A stretch of 64,000 bases of DNA from Boswellia sacra (taxonomy: Eukaryota > Streptophyta > Magnoliopsida > Sapindales > Burseraceae): positions 1-64,000 of the forward strand of contig SNVD02004560.1 in NCBI GenBank assembly GCA_013180625.2, written 5' to 3'. Below are positions 10,732 to 21,338 of the stretch, in pieces (within the stretch, counting starts at the first letter, position 1; each line of letters opens with the position of its first letter). The translations under genes were made by a program, and so were the position numbers. The notes under the pieces are model-generated. The model saw nothing but the letters and a program-made list of their open reading frames with translations, was not told the DNA's origin and did not search any database.

Positions 10732-11313
10732 ATGGATGCTGATATCTTTCTATCGAACCTTCGTAAATATTTCCCTTCACTTCCTCAAAATGCTGTGTTT
10801 AAAATTTATAAAGTACGGATGACCAGACTTTGGGCATTGATGCTCCTAAATTTGCTTGCGGATATCCAATGGCTTATCGAAGCCAAGGTAAGATTGTCTG
10901 GTGAGCCTGATATTAATCTAGCAAAATACATGCCTGGTCTAGGAAAGAGCTACTACGCCAAAAGGCGAAGAGTGAAAAGGTTACAAGTATGTTATAAATG
11001 TGCTAGATGGAATTGTAACCAGACTTGTCGTTCATTAGGTTTTGTGTCCAGGAATAGAGAAGATAAACGTTCATTTATTAAGAATGGTTTGAGTAATGAG
11101 TCGCTGGATAATGTTTTGTTAACTCTCGAGTCACATTCTTGTGGACTTGTTCAGCGTGAATTGCTTAATCTATGGATACAATTTCGTGATGAATTGCAGT
11201 GTTATAGTCTAGGGAATCTGACTAAAAACGACCCTGTTTGCCAGTTTATAAGAAACTGGATGGGAAGCAAATCCCCGACTCATAGAAGGCGTTTCAGCCG
11301 TTACTGGACGTAA
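10732..11313 (+). CDS. Accessory ORF of the retrotransposon, basic/C4 protein of unknown function
   Basis: This is an uninterrupted 193-codon ORF in the same orientation as pol, between integrase and the LOG-like sequence. Residues 1-60 form a hydrophobic-helical N-terminus (RLWALMLLNLLADIQWLIEA). Residues 77-83 are a basic run KRRRVKR that could serve as a nuclear signal. Cysteines at 87, 90, 95 and 99 (CYKCARWNCNQTC) form a C-x2-C-x4-C-x3-C cluster able to bind zinc. A C-terminal helical part and a basic tail follow. No signal peptide or clear membrane anchor is seen, so an envelope protein is unlikely. The order of basic run then cysteine cluster recalls the small cysteine-rich nucleic-acid-binding proteins of carla- and allexiviruses; this is a motif-level impression only. 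An intact frame among broken neighbours is notable. Confidence 0.6.
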   Translation: MDADIFLSNLRKYFPSLPQNAVFKIYKVRMTRLWALMLLNLLADIQWLIEAKVRLSGEPDINLAKYMPGLGKSYYAKRRRVKRLQVCYKCARWNCNQTCRSLGFVSRNREDKRSFIKNGLSNESLDNVLLTLESHSCGLVQRELLNLWIQFRDELQCYSLGNLTKNDPVCQFIRNWMGSKSPTHRRRFSRYWT

Positions 11314-11514
11314 AACCAGAGGAAGATGTGAGCCACAATCACAACTACTTGTATATTTGAATGGTGTTGTTGTTGTCGAATTTTATTTCTTTCTTGTTTC
11401 GTTTGATCTGATTATCAATGTTGTTTTTGTGTTGTTGTTGTTGTTGATTTTGTTTGTTTTAATTTCAAGTTTTCTTTTTGACAAACCATATGACTACCCT
11501 ATGGCATAAGTACA
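11314..11514 (+). other. Non-coding T/G-rich spacer of the element
   Basis: The spacer is rich in TTG repeats (around 11360-11450) and shows no coding potential. It separates the accessory ORF from the hairpin repeats. Confidence 0.5.
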
Positions 11515-11714
11515 CTTGGGAGACAAGTGTGGAGGCTTTGTCAACCTCCACCGAAAGTGTATCTCTATTTTTTATGCTTCACGTGGGAGACAAGTGTGGG
11601 GGTTTTGTCAACCCCCGCCGAAAGTGTATCTCCATTTTTCATGCTTCACGTGGGATATAAGTGTGTAGGTTTTGTCAAAACTCGCCGAAAGCATATCTCA
11701 TTTTTTCAAATTTT
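11515..11714 (+). repeat. Three 67-bp tandem repeats, each with a hairpin
   Basis: Units start at 11515, 11582 and 11649. Each contains an inverted repeat around TTTGTCAA. Unit 1 pairs TGGAGG with CCTCCA, unit 2 pairs GGGGGTT with AACCCCC, and unit 3 pairs GTTTT with AAAAC. Between units 1 and 2 a paired A-T becomes G-C on both arms, so pairing is kept despite substitution. Confidence 0.85.
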
Positions 11715-11901
11715 AGGGCGATAAATCTGCATCGAGCAAGTCCCACCGAAATTATGTCCCCATGTGTCAAATTTGAGAGTTTTACGTGTGTATATCCATT
11801 GTGCATATTTTCAAATGTCATTTTATAACCTGTCTTGCACTTGAATTACATAATACCTAACGTGCATCATTGTCTTACACAAGTTTAGAGCACTTGTAGA
11901 A

Positions 11902-12551
11902 ATGGAGAAAACACCAATCGGCGATTCCAAAATATATGCGTATTTTGTGGATCGCAATTTGGTAAAGATGGAGAGTTTACAACAGCAGCTCTTGATCTTG
12001 GTAGAACATTAGCTGCGAGGGGTATTTATTTGATTTATGGAAGGGGTAGTCTTGGGTTAATGGGGTGTGTGTCGACAGCTGCATCCTTGGGAGGAAGTAA
12101 AGTTCTCGGCATTATCCCTAAACCATTAGCTGTACGAGATATCATAGGCAACACCATGGGGGAAGAGTTAAAGGTCTCTAGCATGCATGAGCGTATTGCA
12201 CATATGGTCATTAAATCTGATGCATTTATAGCTTTGCCTGGTGGTTATGGTAAATTAGAGGAGATATTTCAAATCACCTCTTAGGCACAGCTAAACATCC
12301 ATCGGAAACCCATTGGTTTGTTAAATGTTAATAATTTTTTTGATGGTTTGTTGTCCTTTCTTGATCAAACTGTAGAAAAAAATTTCATCTCACCGTCAGC
12401 AAGGCAAATGCTGGTTACAGCTTCAACTGCAGGAGAGTTAATTGACAAACTACAAGAATTCGTCTATTCACCTGATCCAACAATGGCTCGGATAAATTGG
12501 TTTGGAGAAGGCAACAAAAGGCGTCAACTGGATTTAACCCTCCATCTGTAA
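11902..12551 (+). pseudogene. LOG-like: Captured, intronless LOG-like cytokinin-activating enzyme (pseudogene)
   Basis: LOG enzymes release active cytokinin bases from cytokinin riboside 5'-monophosphates. The translation from ATG 11902 gives a short leader, then ICVFCGSQFGKDG (from 11934), GRGSLGLMG, VLGIIPKPL, MHERI, the family signature as PGGYGKLEE, then KPIGLLNV and a normal C-terminus. At about 216 codons it is family-typical in length. Plant LOG genes have several introns; none is present, so it looks like a cDNA copy. Lesions are a two-base insertion just before ICVFC (about 11933-11937) and a TAG at 12282 where relatives have tryptophan. One glycine of the GGG nucleotide loop is arginine. 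It lies in sense orientation between the accessory ORF and the element's 3' region. Confidence 0.9.
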
Positions 12552-14390
12552 TCTCTATTTGCTGGTTTGCTTCGTTTTTGTTTGCTTTCTTTTTAGTTTG
12601 TTTATTTGAGATTTTTCATGTCATTTCTTTTGAGTTTTTTCAGGTTATTTCTTTCGTCTCAGGTAATATTTTCTAATCTCGATTTTTAGAGTTGTGGCTT
12701 AAAAAGTTCAAGTTCTCTTGAAACGTATTCTGGATCTTTTTAATCCATAATGGCTGAATAAGGAGGCTAACTTCTAAAATTTTTAGACCCATTCTAACTA
12801 ACTTGTTTTTGTTTGCTAACTTGTTGAACTTTGTTATTTTATGAGAGAGTTTAGTTTTCCGTAATTTAGAGTTGTTATGTGTTTTTATCTTTATCAGTTT
12901 CGATTTAAAAAAAATTGTGAAAAAACCTGAGAATGACAGAATATGGGGTTTCCTTAACCCTTAAAACGCATTCTTCCTTAAGAACTTTGTAGTTTGTTTA
13001 TTTCATGTTGTTTGAAGTGTCTTGTTTCTTGTTTTGTTCTTCATAATAAAGGTATATAGGCTAGAAACCTTAAGTCTGTGGGCTACTGGTCCTAAGGATT
13101 GTTGAAATATACAATCTTAACTCACGTGTAACAACGCCACGTACCTCTTTTCTTGCATTTTGTGGGTCGATGATAAGATAATGATTGAATTGAGAATAAC
13201 TCTTGGAAAATGATAAATAATGCATGGATCTGTGTGCTTTAAATGTTTATTGGTTTTCACTTTGCCTTTGATTCCTTGCACATCATTGAGCACCGAGCCA
13301 TTATCACAGAGTTATTTGTTTACTTAGAGAAGGTGTATGCAATTTAAGTGTTTTCTCAGATTTTAATGAATTCTAGAACCTGTTTGATGGTCACTCGAGG
13401 CGAAATCCTAGACTGTGCAATATTGGGGAAATGATTTAGGCCATCTTTGGACCGTTTGAGCCTTAACAGCCACCCTTGACTGAAATTGATCCCTAGTTAC
13501 CCCTTTGAGCCTTTGTAAGCCATTTTCCTTGTTAACTCACTAAAAGATTTCCTAACTTCAAATAAATTTCTCTTCCGAAACAGCTTATCCCTTATCCATG
13601 AGCATGTAAATCACTCACGATAACATTTTGAGCTCTGTTCTGGTTTTGGGAAGTTAGAGGAGGTTTGGTTGTGCCATGAGCAATGCAATTGAGTTCTGTT
13701 ATGTTTGTAAAAAAAAAAAAACCAATCTGTACTTCTTGTCCTCGTACTTACACATTGAGGACAATGTGTTGTTTAAGTGTGGGAGAGGGAAGTGTAAAAA
13801 AAAAAAGAAAAAAAAAGAGATCTATACCCTTGGATATTCTTAAAAAGAATGAAACAACAAAGTATGAGGGTGTAGTTTCTTTTGTTTTCTACAAAAAAAA
13901 AAAAAAAAGAAGATTGAGTATTCTAAATAAGTTTGGGAGAGTAACCTGGTGAATTGAAATAAAGTTGTGTTATAGGGTTGAGCTCTACTTTGCCTTGAAT
14001 GATTTATGTGTTTGTGGGTGATTTGAGCCAAATTATTATCCTTTATCATACTTTCACCCAAGCCAAACATTACAAGCTTAATAAAGTCCTACTTGATCCT
14101 TGGTGTTGTGCATGTCTACATTAGTGGAGAGTGACTTGAAAAGCAGGCCTATGGAGTTCATTTATATACACATCTTCAATATTAAATATGATTCATTTTT
14201 ATGCATAAACTCATCCGGGTTACAAGTGATTAGGTGAGAATGGCTCTACACACACACACAAAAGGAATTAAAGTAGAGCGAAACTAATATTTGAAATAAA
14301 ATTCTTGATCAAGTGCATTATTTTGAAGTTTTCCTTGAGTTATAATTAAGTACAATCTTTGAGGCCTATTTGTGATGGCCATACAGTGTT
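12552..14390 (+). other. 3' non-coding region of the Athila-like element
   Basis: No gene is seen in this 1.8 kb. It resembles the region before the 3' LTR in plant Gypsy elements: a CATTGAGGACAATGT block near 13756 is followed by GTTTAAGTGTGGGAGAGGGA (13771-13790), a polypurine tract-like stretch, then A-rich runs. A (CA)n run lies at about 14252. The 3' LTR expected next is absent. Confidence 0.65.
13771..13793 (+). other. Polypurine tract-like sequence
   Basis: GTGTGGGAGAGGGAAG lies after the ACATTGAGGACAATGT block, the usual setting before the 3' LTR in this element group. It is a candidate plus-strand primer site, but no LTR follows it directly, so its role is uncertain. Confidence 0.4.
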
Positions 14391-15115
14391 GGAAAGCTGA
14401 CTGAAAGCCAGTTTTAAACCCACCAAGAGAATTTCCAGAAGAGTTTGGAGGAGGGAGATATCTCCTGAAACAGAAGTGTTGCAGAAATTTTTCTGGTTTA
14501 GTCTCTTTGATCCAGCCACGGTTTTTTGTTTCTGTCATCTGATCCAGCCGTTGGATTTGGGTGTATCATACATTGTTGGAAAGGGGTCGGACACAAGATT
14601 CCAATGGCATATATTGGGTGGTCATACGATGTCCAAAAAAGGAGATTTCGGTTCACAACCTCGCCTAAATGGGAATATGGCTCTCGAATATTGGTGACCG
14701 ATTTACGTTTCTTATGCTCTTTTCTTGCTTCTTCCTTTGTGTTTGCTATTTTTGAGTTGTTTTTACTTGGGATATTGCTGATTTTGTGGCTTGGTTGATA
14801 ACAGACTCGAGTCATTGTGTTGATTTGTTGAGGCTTGATTGGTCTCATTTTGGACAGTTTAGTGCTTCGGAATGGTTTTTTGGGTTTGTTATTGATCATG
14901 TGGCTTTGGTTGGCTTTGCAATCCTACCTTTGGTTGAATTGACTATTTTTAAGATATTTGGTTTTGGAGTTTGATCTCGGTTGAGTGCTTTGGTTGATTT
15001 GATTGTTGGTTGGATATTTTGGAGTTTTGGAGTTGATTTGGGTTGATTGCTACGGGTTGGGTTTTCCCACTTTTTCCACCACAAATTTCCTAGCCTGCAC
15101 CACACCATCCTTACC
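14391..15115 (+). other. 5' UTR of the LINE
   Basis: This region has no coding signature in sense. It includes two GTTGGAAAG motifs (about 14388 and 14575), and ends in a T/G-rich stretch before the ORF1 start at 15116. Overlapping short ORFs on both strands have no recognisable domains. Confidence 0.5.
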
Positions 15116-16473
15116 ATGGCCACCTCTGCCCCTAAAAAACTTAAACAGCCCCAACGCCCACCTTGCACCACTCAAACACACCCACCTACTCGAAACAACA
15201 CCCACACACAACCCTTACCCAAACCACCCGGCTCTTGGGCTGATAGGGTTCGGGTTACTGAGGCCAGCACTAGATTTTCTCTTGACTCGATAGCCTGGAA
15301 GGACCCGAGTTCGATTCTTGAGCTCTCTGATGATTTGGTTGATGATGCTGGGGCTGTTTGGTTGTGTTGTATTGTGGAATTTTTTTCAGGGTATACTATG
15401 CCTTTCCATGCTGCACATTCCATTGCTATGCGTGCATGGAAATCTAGTGGTTTGGAGGATGTCCGCTTTACTAGGACATGTTTCTTGATATTTAGATTTA
15501 GAACTGTAGAAGAGGTTCACGATATTTTAGAGTGAGGGCCTTGAATGTTTGGTGGAAAGCACATCATTCTCCAACAGTGGAATCCTCATTTCTCTTTTGA
15601 CCAGAGTAGGATTTCCAGGATCCCAGTCTGGGTTCGGTTACATGGACTACCATTTCCATTGTGGTCAGCAAAAGCACTCAGTGCTATTTCTAGTATGGTT
15701 GGTCGACCATTATCATATGACAGGATAACTTCTAAGCAGACTAGGTTATCCTATGCTAGGGTTTGTGTTGAGATAGATGTAGAACATTCTCCAGTTTAGG
15801 ACTTTGAGATCTGGTGTAAGCTATCCTCTGAGCCTATCAAGATCAGAGTGGAATATAAATGGAAATCGAAGCACTGTTCCAAGTGTTGTTTATTTGGCCA
15901 TACTTGTCCTGTGCTTGTTGTGCTTTCTTCTTCTAGAGAGGTCAAGGCGCCAGATACTACTACAGCCCCGTCTTGCGAGACAATGGGAAGACGGATGACC
16001 TTACTATTGCAGCAATAGAGGCTGATCGAGATCTGATTACTGCTGCAGATGTAACCCTAGTTCTACAAGATGAAGGTAAAGGTATTGCTACATAATCTAC
16101 ACCAGCTAGACCTCTTGCTCCACTGACTTCAAATCCAGTGAATACAGAGACAGATTCAATTGATAGGAGCTTTGCTGAGATAGATCAGGTTACTGCCACT
16201 GGCTCAGGTTCTGACTCTACTTCTGATTCTGATTCACTATCTCCTATTGAGGATCACCAAGATTAGATATTGAAGTGCTCTTTTAGCCCTATAGCTGCTT
16301 TGCCTGATTCTTCAGGGATTCTGGATCCACCAAAATCCACTGTGACGCCTTTGGATAGTCGGCCACCTACCACTATTACAAAATCCACTGTTGCTCCTCC
16401 TACGGGAAAGGGTAACAAAGTTCAAATTAAAAAGGGTGGTAAAGGGGGTAGAGGGGGCACGTGCCTTCGATGA
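15116..16473 (+). pseudogene. LINE ORF1 (DUF4283, zinc-knuckle RNA-binding protein)
   Basis: ORF1 proteins of plant L1-type elements bind element RNA. From MATSAPKKLKQ the frame has a proline-rich leader, SWADRVRV, then DUF4283 (FTRTCFLIFRF, then VWVRLHGLPFPLWS ... ISSMVGRPLSYD, ARVCVEIDV) and a CSKCCLFGHTC knuckle near 15873. Stops at 15533, 15542 and in the segment after 15799 interrupt an otherwise continuous frame. The basic tail KKGGKGGRGG (to 16473) is in another frame. The start is chosen as the first ATG in frame upstream of the conserved SWADRV block. Confidence 0.8.
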
Positions 16474-16514
16474 TTTTCTTTATTGAGTTCTGAGTTTTTT
16501 TTTTTCAGTTTTCT

Positions 16515-19395
16515 ATGATAGGAAGTTGGAATATTAGAGGCCTTAATGGCTTCTCTACGTAGCGAGCAGTTAGAAACTGGATTTCTAGGTACTCTTTAGG
16601 TTTGATTGGTCTCTTAGAAACTAAGGTTGATCAGCAGCGCCTTGCTTCAGTTGTTTCGGATATTTGTCCTTCCTGAAAGTTCTTATCCAATGCCACTGAA
16701 TTAAGTGCTTGTAGAGTTTTGGTGTGTTGGGATCCTACTTTGTACAATTTGAGTGGTTTGCAGCTTTCTCTACAGTGGATCGTTTGTCAGGCTACCAGAT
16801 TATCAGATAGGGTTTCTTTTGGTTTGATCTTTGTTTATGGTTCTAACGCACTGGGTGTTCGTCGACAGTTATGGGATTTTCTGAGAGCTCAGTCCATGAG
16901 CTTTGGTGACTTACCTTGGTTGGCATTGGGTGATTTTAATACGATTTTACGCTATTCGAATAGAGTTGGTGGGGATCAGGCATGGCATGGTTACATGGAT
17001 GAGTTTGGTCAGTGTATTCATGATACAGCATTACTCAGGGTACTATCCTTTAGGGTTCGGTATACTTGGCATAATAGGCAGCAGGGCGAGGGTACTATTC
17101 TTAGGACTCTTAATTGGAGTTTTGGTAGTGCTTCATGGTTCTTAACTTGGCCTAACACATCTTCTGAGGTTCTTCCACAGGATATTTCTTATCACAGTGC
17201 TATAGTCATCAGGTTTGGAGATCAGCGTAGGCATATCTCTAGTCCATTTAAATTTTTGAACTTTTGGGCTAACCGAGAGGATTTCTTGGAGATTGTTCAG
17301 TGAGTATAGTCTATGCCTGTAGATGGGGATCTTATATTTCGAGTCACACAGAAATTGGGCCTATTGAAGCGTGAGTTTAAGACTTTGCATGCCAAGGATT
17401 CTAGCCACATCTCTAGTAGAGTCATTGAGGCTAGGGCTCAGTGGGCCGCAGCTCAGGCTGCTTTGGATGAGAACCCATTTTGCCTAGATTGTATTTTGGC
17501 TGAGAGGGATTATGCTAAGTAGTATTCCCAGTTGTGTAGGGATGAAGAGGCTTTCTTTCGGTAGAGGTCAAGGATCTAATAGCTTTCTTTGGGGGATCAG
17601 AATACCAAGTTCTTTCACAAGTCTCTGATCCATAGACAGGTCAGGAATCGGATTCATCAACTTGAGGATGTGGATGGTACCATCATTACAGATCGAGGTG
17701 ACTTAGATCATCTGGCTATAAGGTATTTTCAGAAATTACTTACAGCTCTTTCTCGACCTTCTATTGAAAAGGCTTCTCGGTTTTTCTTTGGAAGAGTTTC
17801 TGCAGAGATGCTGCCTTCTTTGGTGTGCCTTATTACCTATGATGAGATCAGGTCAGCTTTATTCTCGATTCCCAATGATAAAGCTCTGGGACCGGATGGG
17901 TACACTTCTCTGTTCTTTAAGAGGACTTGGGACATTATTAGTGTGGAGTTTACGGCTGTTGTGTGCTACTTCTTTGCGACTTGCTGGATGCCAAAGTGTG
18001 TTAATGCCACTAGGATTGCCTTGGTCCCCAAGGTTGAGACTCCGAGGACTATGAGTGACTTTCGACCAATCTCTTGTTGTAATGTACTTTATAAGTGCAT
18101 CTCTAAAATGATTGTGAACCGGTTCAAAGCAGTTTTACCTGATGTAATTGGGAGTTCGCAGTCAGTTTTTGTCCCAGGTCAAAGGATCTCTGATGCCATT
18201 CTATTGACTCAAGAGCTCATGCATAATTACCATCTTGGGTATTCACCTCCCTGGTGCACTTTAAAGGTGGATATTCGTAAAGCTTTTGATACTGTCAGTT
18301 GGGATTTCATCCTTTTGGGGTTAAGGACGATCGGTATTCCAAAGTGTATTGTTCGATGGATTGCGACTTGCATGTCTTCTGCACATTTCTCGGTTGCTTT
18401 AAATGGAGAGCTTCATGGGTTCTTTCCCACCTCCAGAGGTGTTCAACAGGGTGATCCGTTATCACCATACCTTTTTGTGTTGGCCATGGAGGGTTTGAGT
18501 GGTATTCTTCGGGAGGCCTCTCAGCGGCCTGGTTTTCGATACCATTGGAGATGTTTGTTTGTTTTACTCATCTTTGTTTTACAGATGATCTGATGGTTTT
18601 TTGCAAGGCAGATGTGGGCTCTGTTGGGGTGGTTCGTGCTGCTTTGTAGGAATTTGCAGAGCTCTCCGGTTTGGTTACGAATTCGGCCAAGAGTCATGTC
18701 TTCTTTTTCGGAGTCAATGATGAGGATTGAACAGTGTTGCAATCCATTTTGGATTTTCAAGTGGGGAGTTTGCCGGTTCGGTATTTGGGGGTGCCACTAA
18801 TCAGTACCAAATTGCACCTTCCAGATTGCGCTCCATTAATAGAACGGATTCTGTCGAGGGTTAGGTTATGGACTTCTGTTGTGCTGACTTATGCTGGCCG
18901 TCTCTAATTGATTAAGTCGGTATTATTTTTCATCCAGGCCTATTGGTCATCTATGTTCATTTTACCGGCTGCTGTGGTACGAAAGATCGAGGGTATTCTG
19001 GCTGCTTTTTTTTTGGACATGGACCTCTTTGTCTCGTTTTGGGGCCAAAGTAGCTTAGGATTCGGTTTGCTATCCGTTGAAGGAAAGGGGATTAGGAATT
19101 AAGCGAGTGAAGGAGTAGAATCGTGTTGCTATTCTGAAGCATGCTTGGTGACTTCTTTCTGACAAGTCTTCCACATGGTCTTCTTAGGTTCATAAAGTGC
19201 TCCTTCGGGGCACTCATTTTGGCAGGTTTGAGTTACTTTTGGAGCCTCCTGGTCTTGGAGGAAGATTTTGCATAGCCGGGATTGGTGTAAGGGTAAATTT
19301 GTCTCTTGTATTGGAGATGGACGTGATACATCACTTTTGCAAGATTACTGGTTGCCGCACGGACGTCTTTGTGATCTATTTTCTTTCAGGACTCT
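16515..19395 (+). pseudogene. LINE ORF2: endonuclease and reverse transcriptase
   Basis: ORF2 nicks target DNA and primes reverse transcription there. MIGSWNIRGLNG at 16515 begins the AP-endonuclease-like domain, which continues through WLALGDFNTILRYSNR and YTWHNRQQGEG. RT follows: DKALGPDGYTSLFFK, FRPISCCNVLYK, LKVDIRKAFDTVSWDF, GVQQGDPLSPYLFVL, then the catalytic FTDD at about 18578, where FADD is usual. Stops at 16560, 16674, 17301, 17519 and others, and a shift near 18540-18565, disable it. It breaks at the solo LTR insertion (target ACTCT, 19391-19395). Confidence 0.87.
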
Positions 19396-21338
19396 TGTTA
19401 GCCCTAAGGCTACATGATAATTTTGATGATAACAATACACATTGATTAATTGAGATTTACTAACATGTTTATTTATGTACAAGAGTAAGATCATTGAAAT
19501 AATTGTAAAATCAAGAATAGGCTTATTAAAATGAAGTGTTGAAGCTAAGGAGAAGACTACATGTTAAAGGCACCAAAGTTTAAGAACAAGGTTTGATTCA
19601 AGGAATGTGATACATGAGCAATGTTCAATCAATTGATCATATATTTCTCTACAAATGTCCAAATAACATGATTCTTGAGCCTTTGGAAAGCTTGCTCAAT
19701 TTATAAAATTTCATATGTTTTAAAGAAATTCAAATTTCAAGTGTAAGGTTGTCCAAATTATCATGCAAGTTGAAAGACAAATTAAAGTAGCTGACATGAG
19801 CACCGAATACTCTTTTAGACATATCCTGAGCTAGAAAAATCAAAATGACTTTATTCTTATAGCATTGGAAAGAGGACTTAATGAGGCACATTTCATATGT
19901 TTTGAATAAATTTAAATTTCAAACGAAAGGCCGACATAATTGACATGCAATTTGGTGGACTGACAAAGAGAAGAAAAATTAACTCATTTGAGCACCGAAT
20001 GATATTTTATCCATATCTTGAGTTAGAGATATTCAAATGACTTGATTCTTGTGGCATTAGAAACATGATTCAATGGAGCAGATTTCATATTCTTTGAAGA
20101 AATTCAAATTTCAAACAAAAGGCCGACATAATACACATGCAAGTCGGTGGATTGACACATGAAAGAAAAATCGAGTCACATGAGTACCGAATGGTGTTTT
20201 GGCCATATCTTAAGCTACAGATATCCAAATGACTTGGTTTTTAATGTGTTTAAAATCTTATTCAATTGTACAGATCTTTTGTGTTTTACAGATTTTCAAA
20301 TTTTAGACGAAATATTGACAAAAATGGCAGACAAGATTACGGTTTTTATGGTGGGCAGAAAATTTGGAGTTGGTGTCTTCACTTGATTAAGTTCATCCCA
20401 TTTGCCTATAAAAGGAGCCCTTCTCCCACGCATTCAGAACAACAAGAAGAGCAAGAGAAGCATTTTATCAAGCAAAAAGCAAGAGAAATATCAAGTCTAG
20501 AGAGCTTTTATATTCTTTATCTACTCTTTGAAGAGAGTTATACTTTTGTTGTAAAAATTATTTTTGTTCTTGTATTGTGGTGAGAGTGAGATATTCTTGT
20601 AAAGGATAATAGTTATCCTTGAGAGAACTCTTGTTGTGTGTTATCAAGAGTTGAAGGAAGTTTCTTTGGTAAGGTTGTTCATCAAGAAGAACTCTTGTTA
20701 TGTGTTATCAAGAGTTGAAGAAAGTTACCTTTGTGAGGTTGTTCATCAAGAAGAACTCTTGGTGTGGTGTTATCAAGAGTTGAAGAAAGTTGCCTCGGTG
20801 AGGTTGTTCATCAAGAAGAACTCTTGGTGTGGCGTTATCAAGAGTTGAAGAAAGTTACCTCGGTGAGATTGTTCATCAAGAAGAACTCTTGGTGTGGTGT
20901 TATCAAGAGTTGAAGGAAGTTACCTTGGTGAGGTTGTTCATCAAGAAGAACTCCTGGTGTGGTGTTATCAAGGGTTGAACGAAAAAGTCTTGGTGAGGTT
21001 GTTCATCAAGCAAGTTGTAAAGATTTCTACAACTTAGTAGAAAGCTTAGCTCGTGGAGCTAGGAGCCCGTGGACATAGGCAAGGTTTGCCGAACCATGTA
21101 CATCGAGTTTGCACTCTCTCTATCCCTATCTTCTTTACATTTACTTGCACTTTTGATTGCTCATTATTGTTATTCTCTTGATTGCATCTTTGATAACTTC
21201 TAATTTCATCTTCTTCACCTTTATTCTCAAAGAAAGAGTGAACTAATTTTGATCTTTCAAGAAAAGTTTTATAAATCCGTTTTGATAAATAAAAACCCAA
21301 TTCACCCCCCCTCTCGGGTTGCCATACCTGGGTCAACA
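19396..21338 (+). mobile_element. Solo LTR inserted in the LINE (distal copy)
   Basis: This is the same LTR insertion as 676-2619, flanked by ACTCT at 19391-19395 and 21339-21343. A good TATA box, TATAAAAG, lies at 20407-20414. The 64-65 bp minisatellite lies at about 20625-20960, and the three ~190-bp repeats lie upstream of the TATA box. Confidence 0.9.
20407..20414 (+). promoter_or_regulatory. TATA box of the solo LTR
   Basis: TATAAAAG occurs in a CCTATAAAAGGAGCC context that is shared with the LTR at 45350-47003 and mutated in the copy at 676-2619. It would mark the LTR promoter. Confidence 0.6.

Larger units (their letters stand above)
3166..14390 (+). mobile_element. Athila-like Ty3/Gypsy retrotransposon with accessory cargo, 3' LTR missing
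   Basis: Order: 5' LTR (3166-4588), tRNA-Asp-type primer site (4595-4612), gag, protease, RT, RNase H, integrase (to 10285), a 193-codon ORF, three hairpin repeats, an intronless LOG-like sequence, then element-type 3' DNA with a polypurine tract-like stretch near 13780. Integrase lies after RNase H, as in Ty3/Gypsy. The RT and linker sequences and the primer site resemble the Athila lineage. No second LTR follows before LINE 5' sequence starts at about 14.39 kb. The right boundary is approximate, somewhere within 14230-14480. Confidence 0.88.

Noticed and set aside
10732..11313. Athila envelope-like protein
   Set aside because: No signal peptide or clear transmembrane anchor, and the protein is short, basic and Cys-rich.
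14498..14899. 133-codon minus-strand ORF in the LINE 5' UTR
   Set aside because: It is antisense to an untranslated LINE region with no recognisable motif; overlapping ORFs on both strands are expected by chance there.
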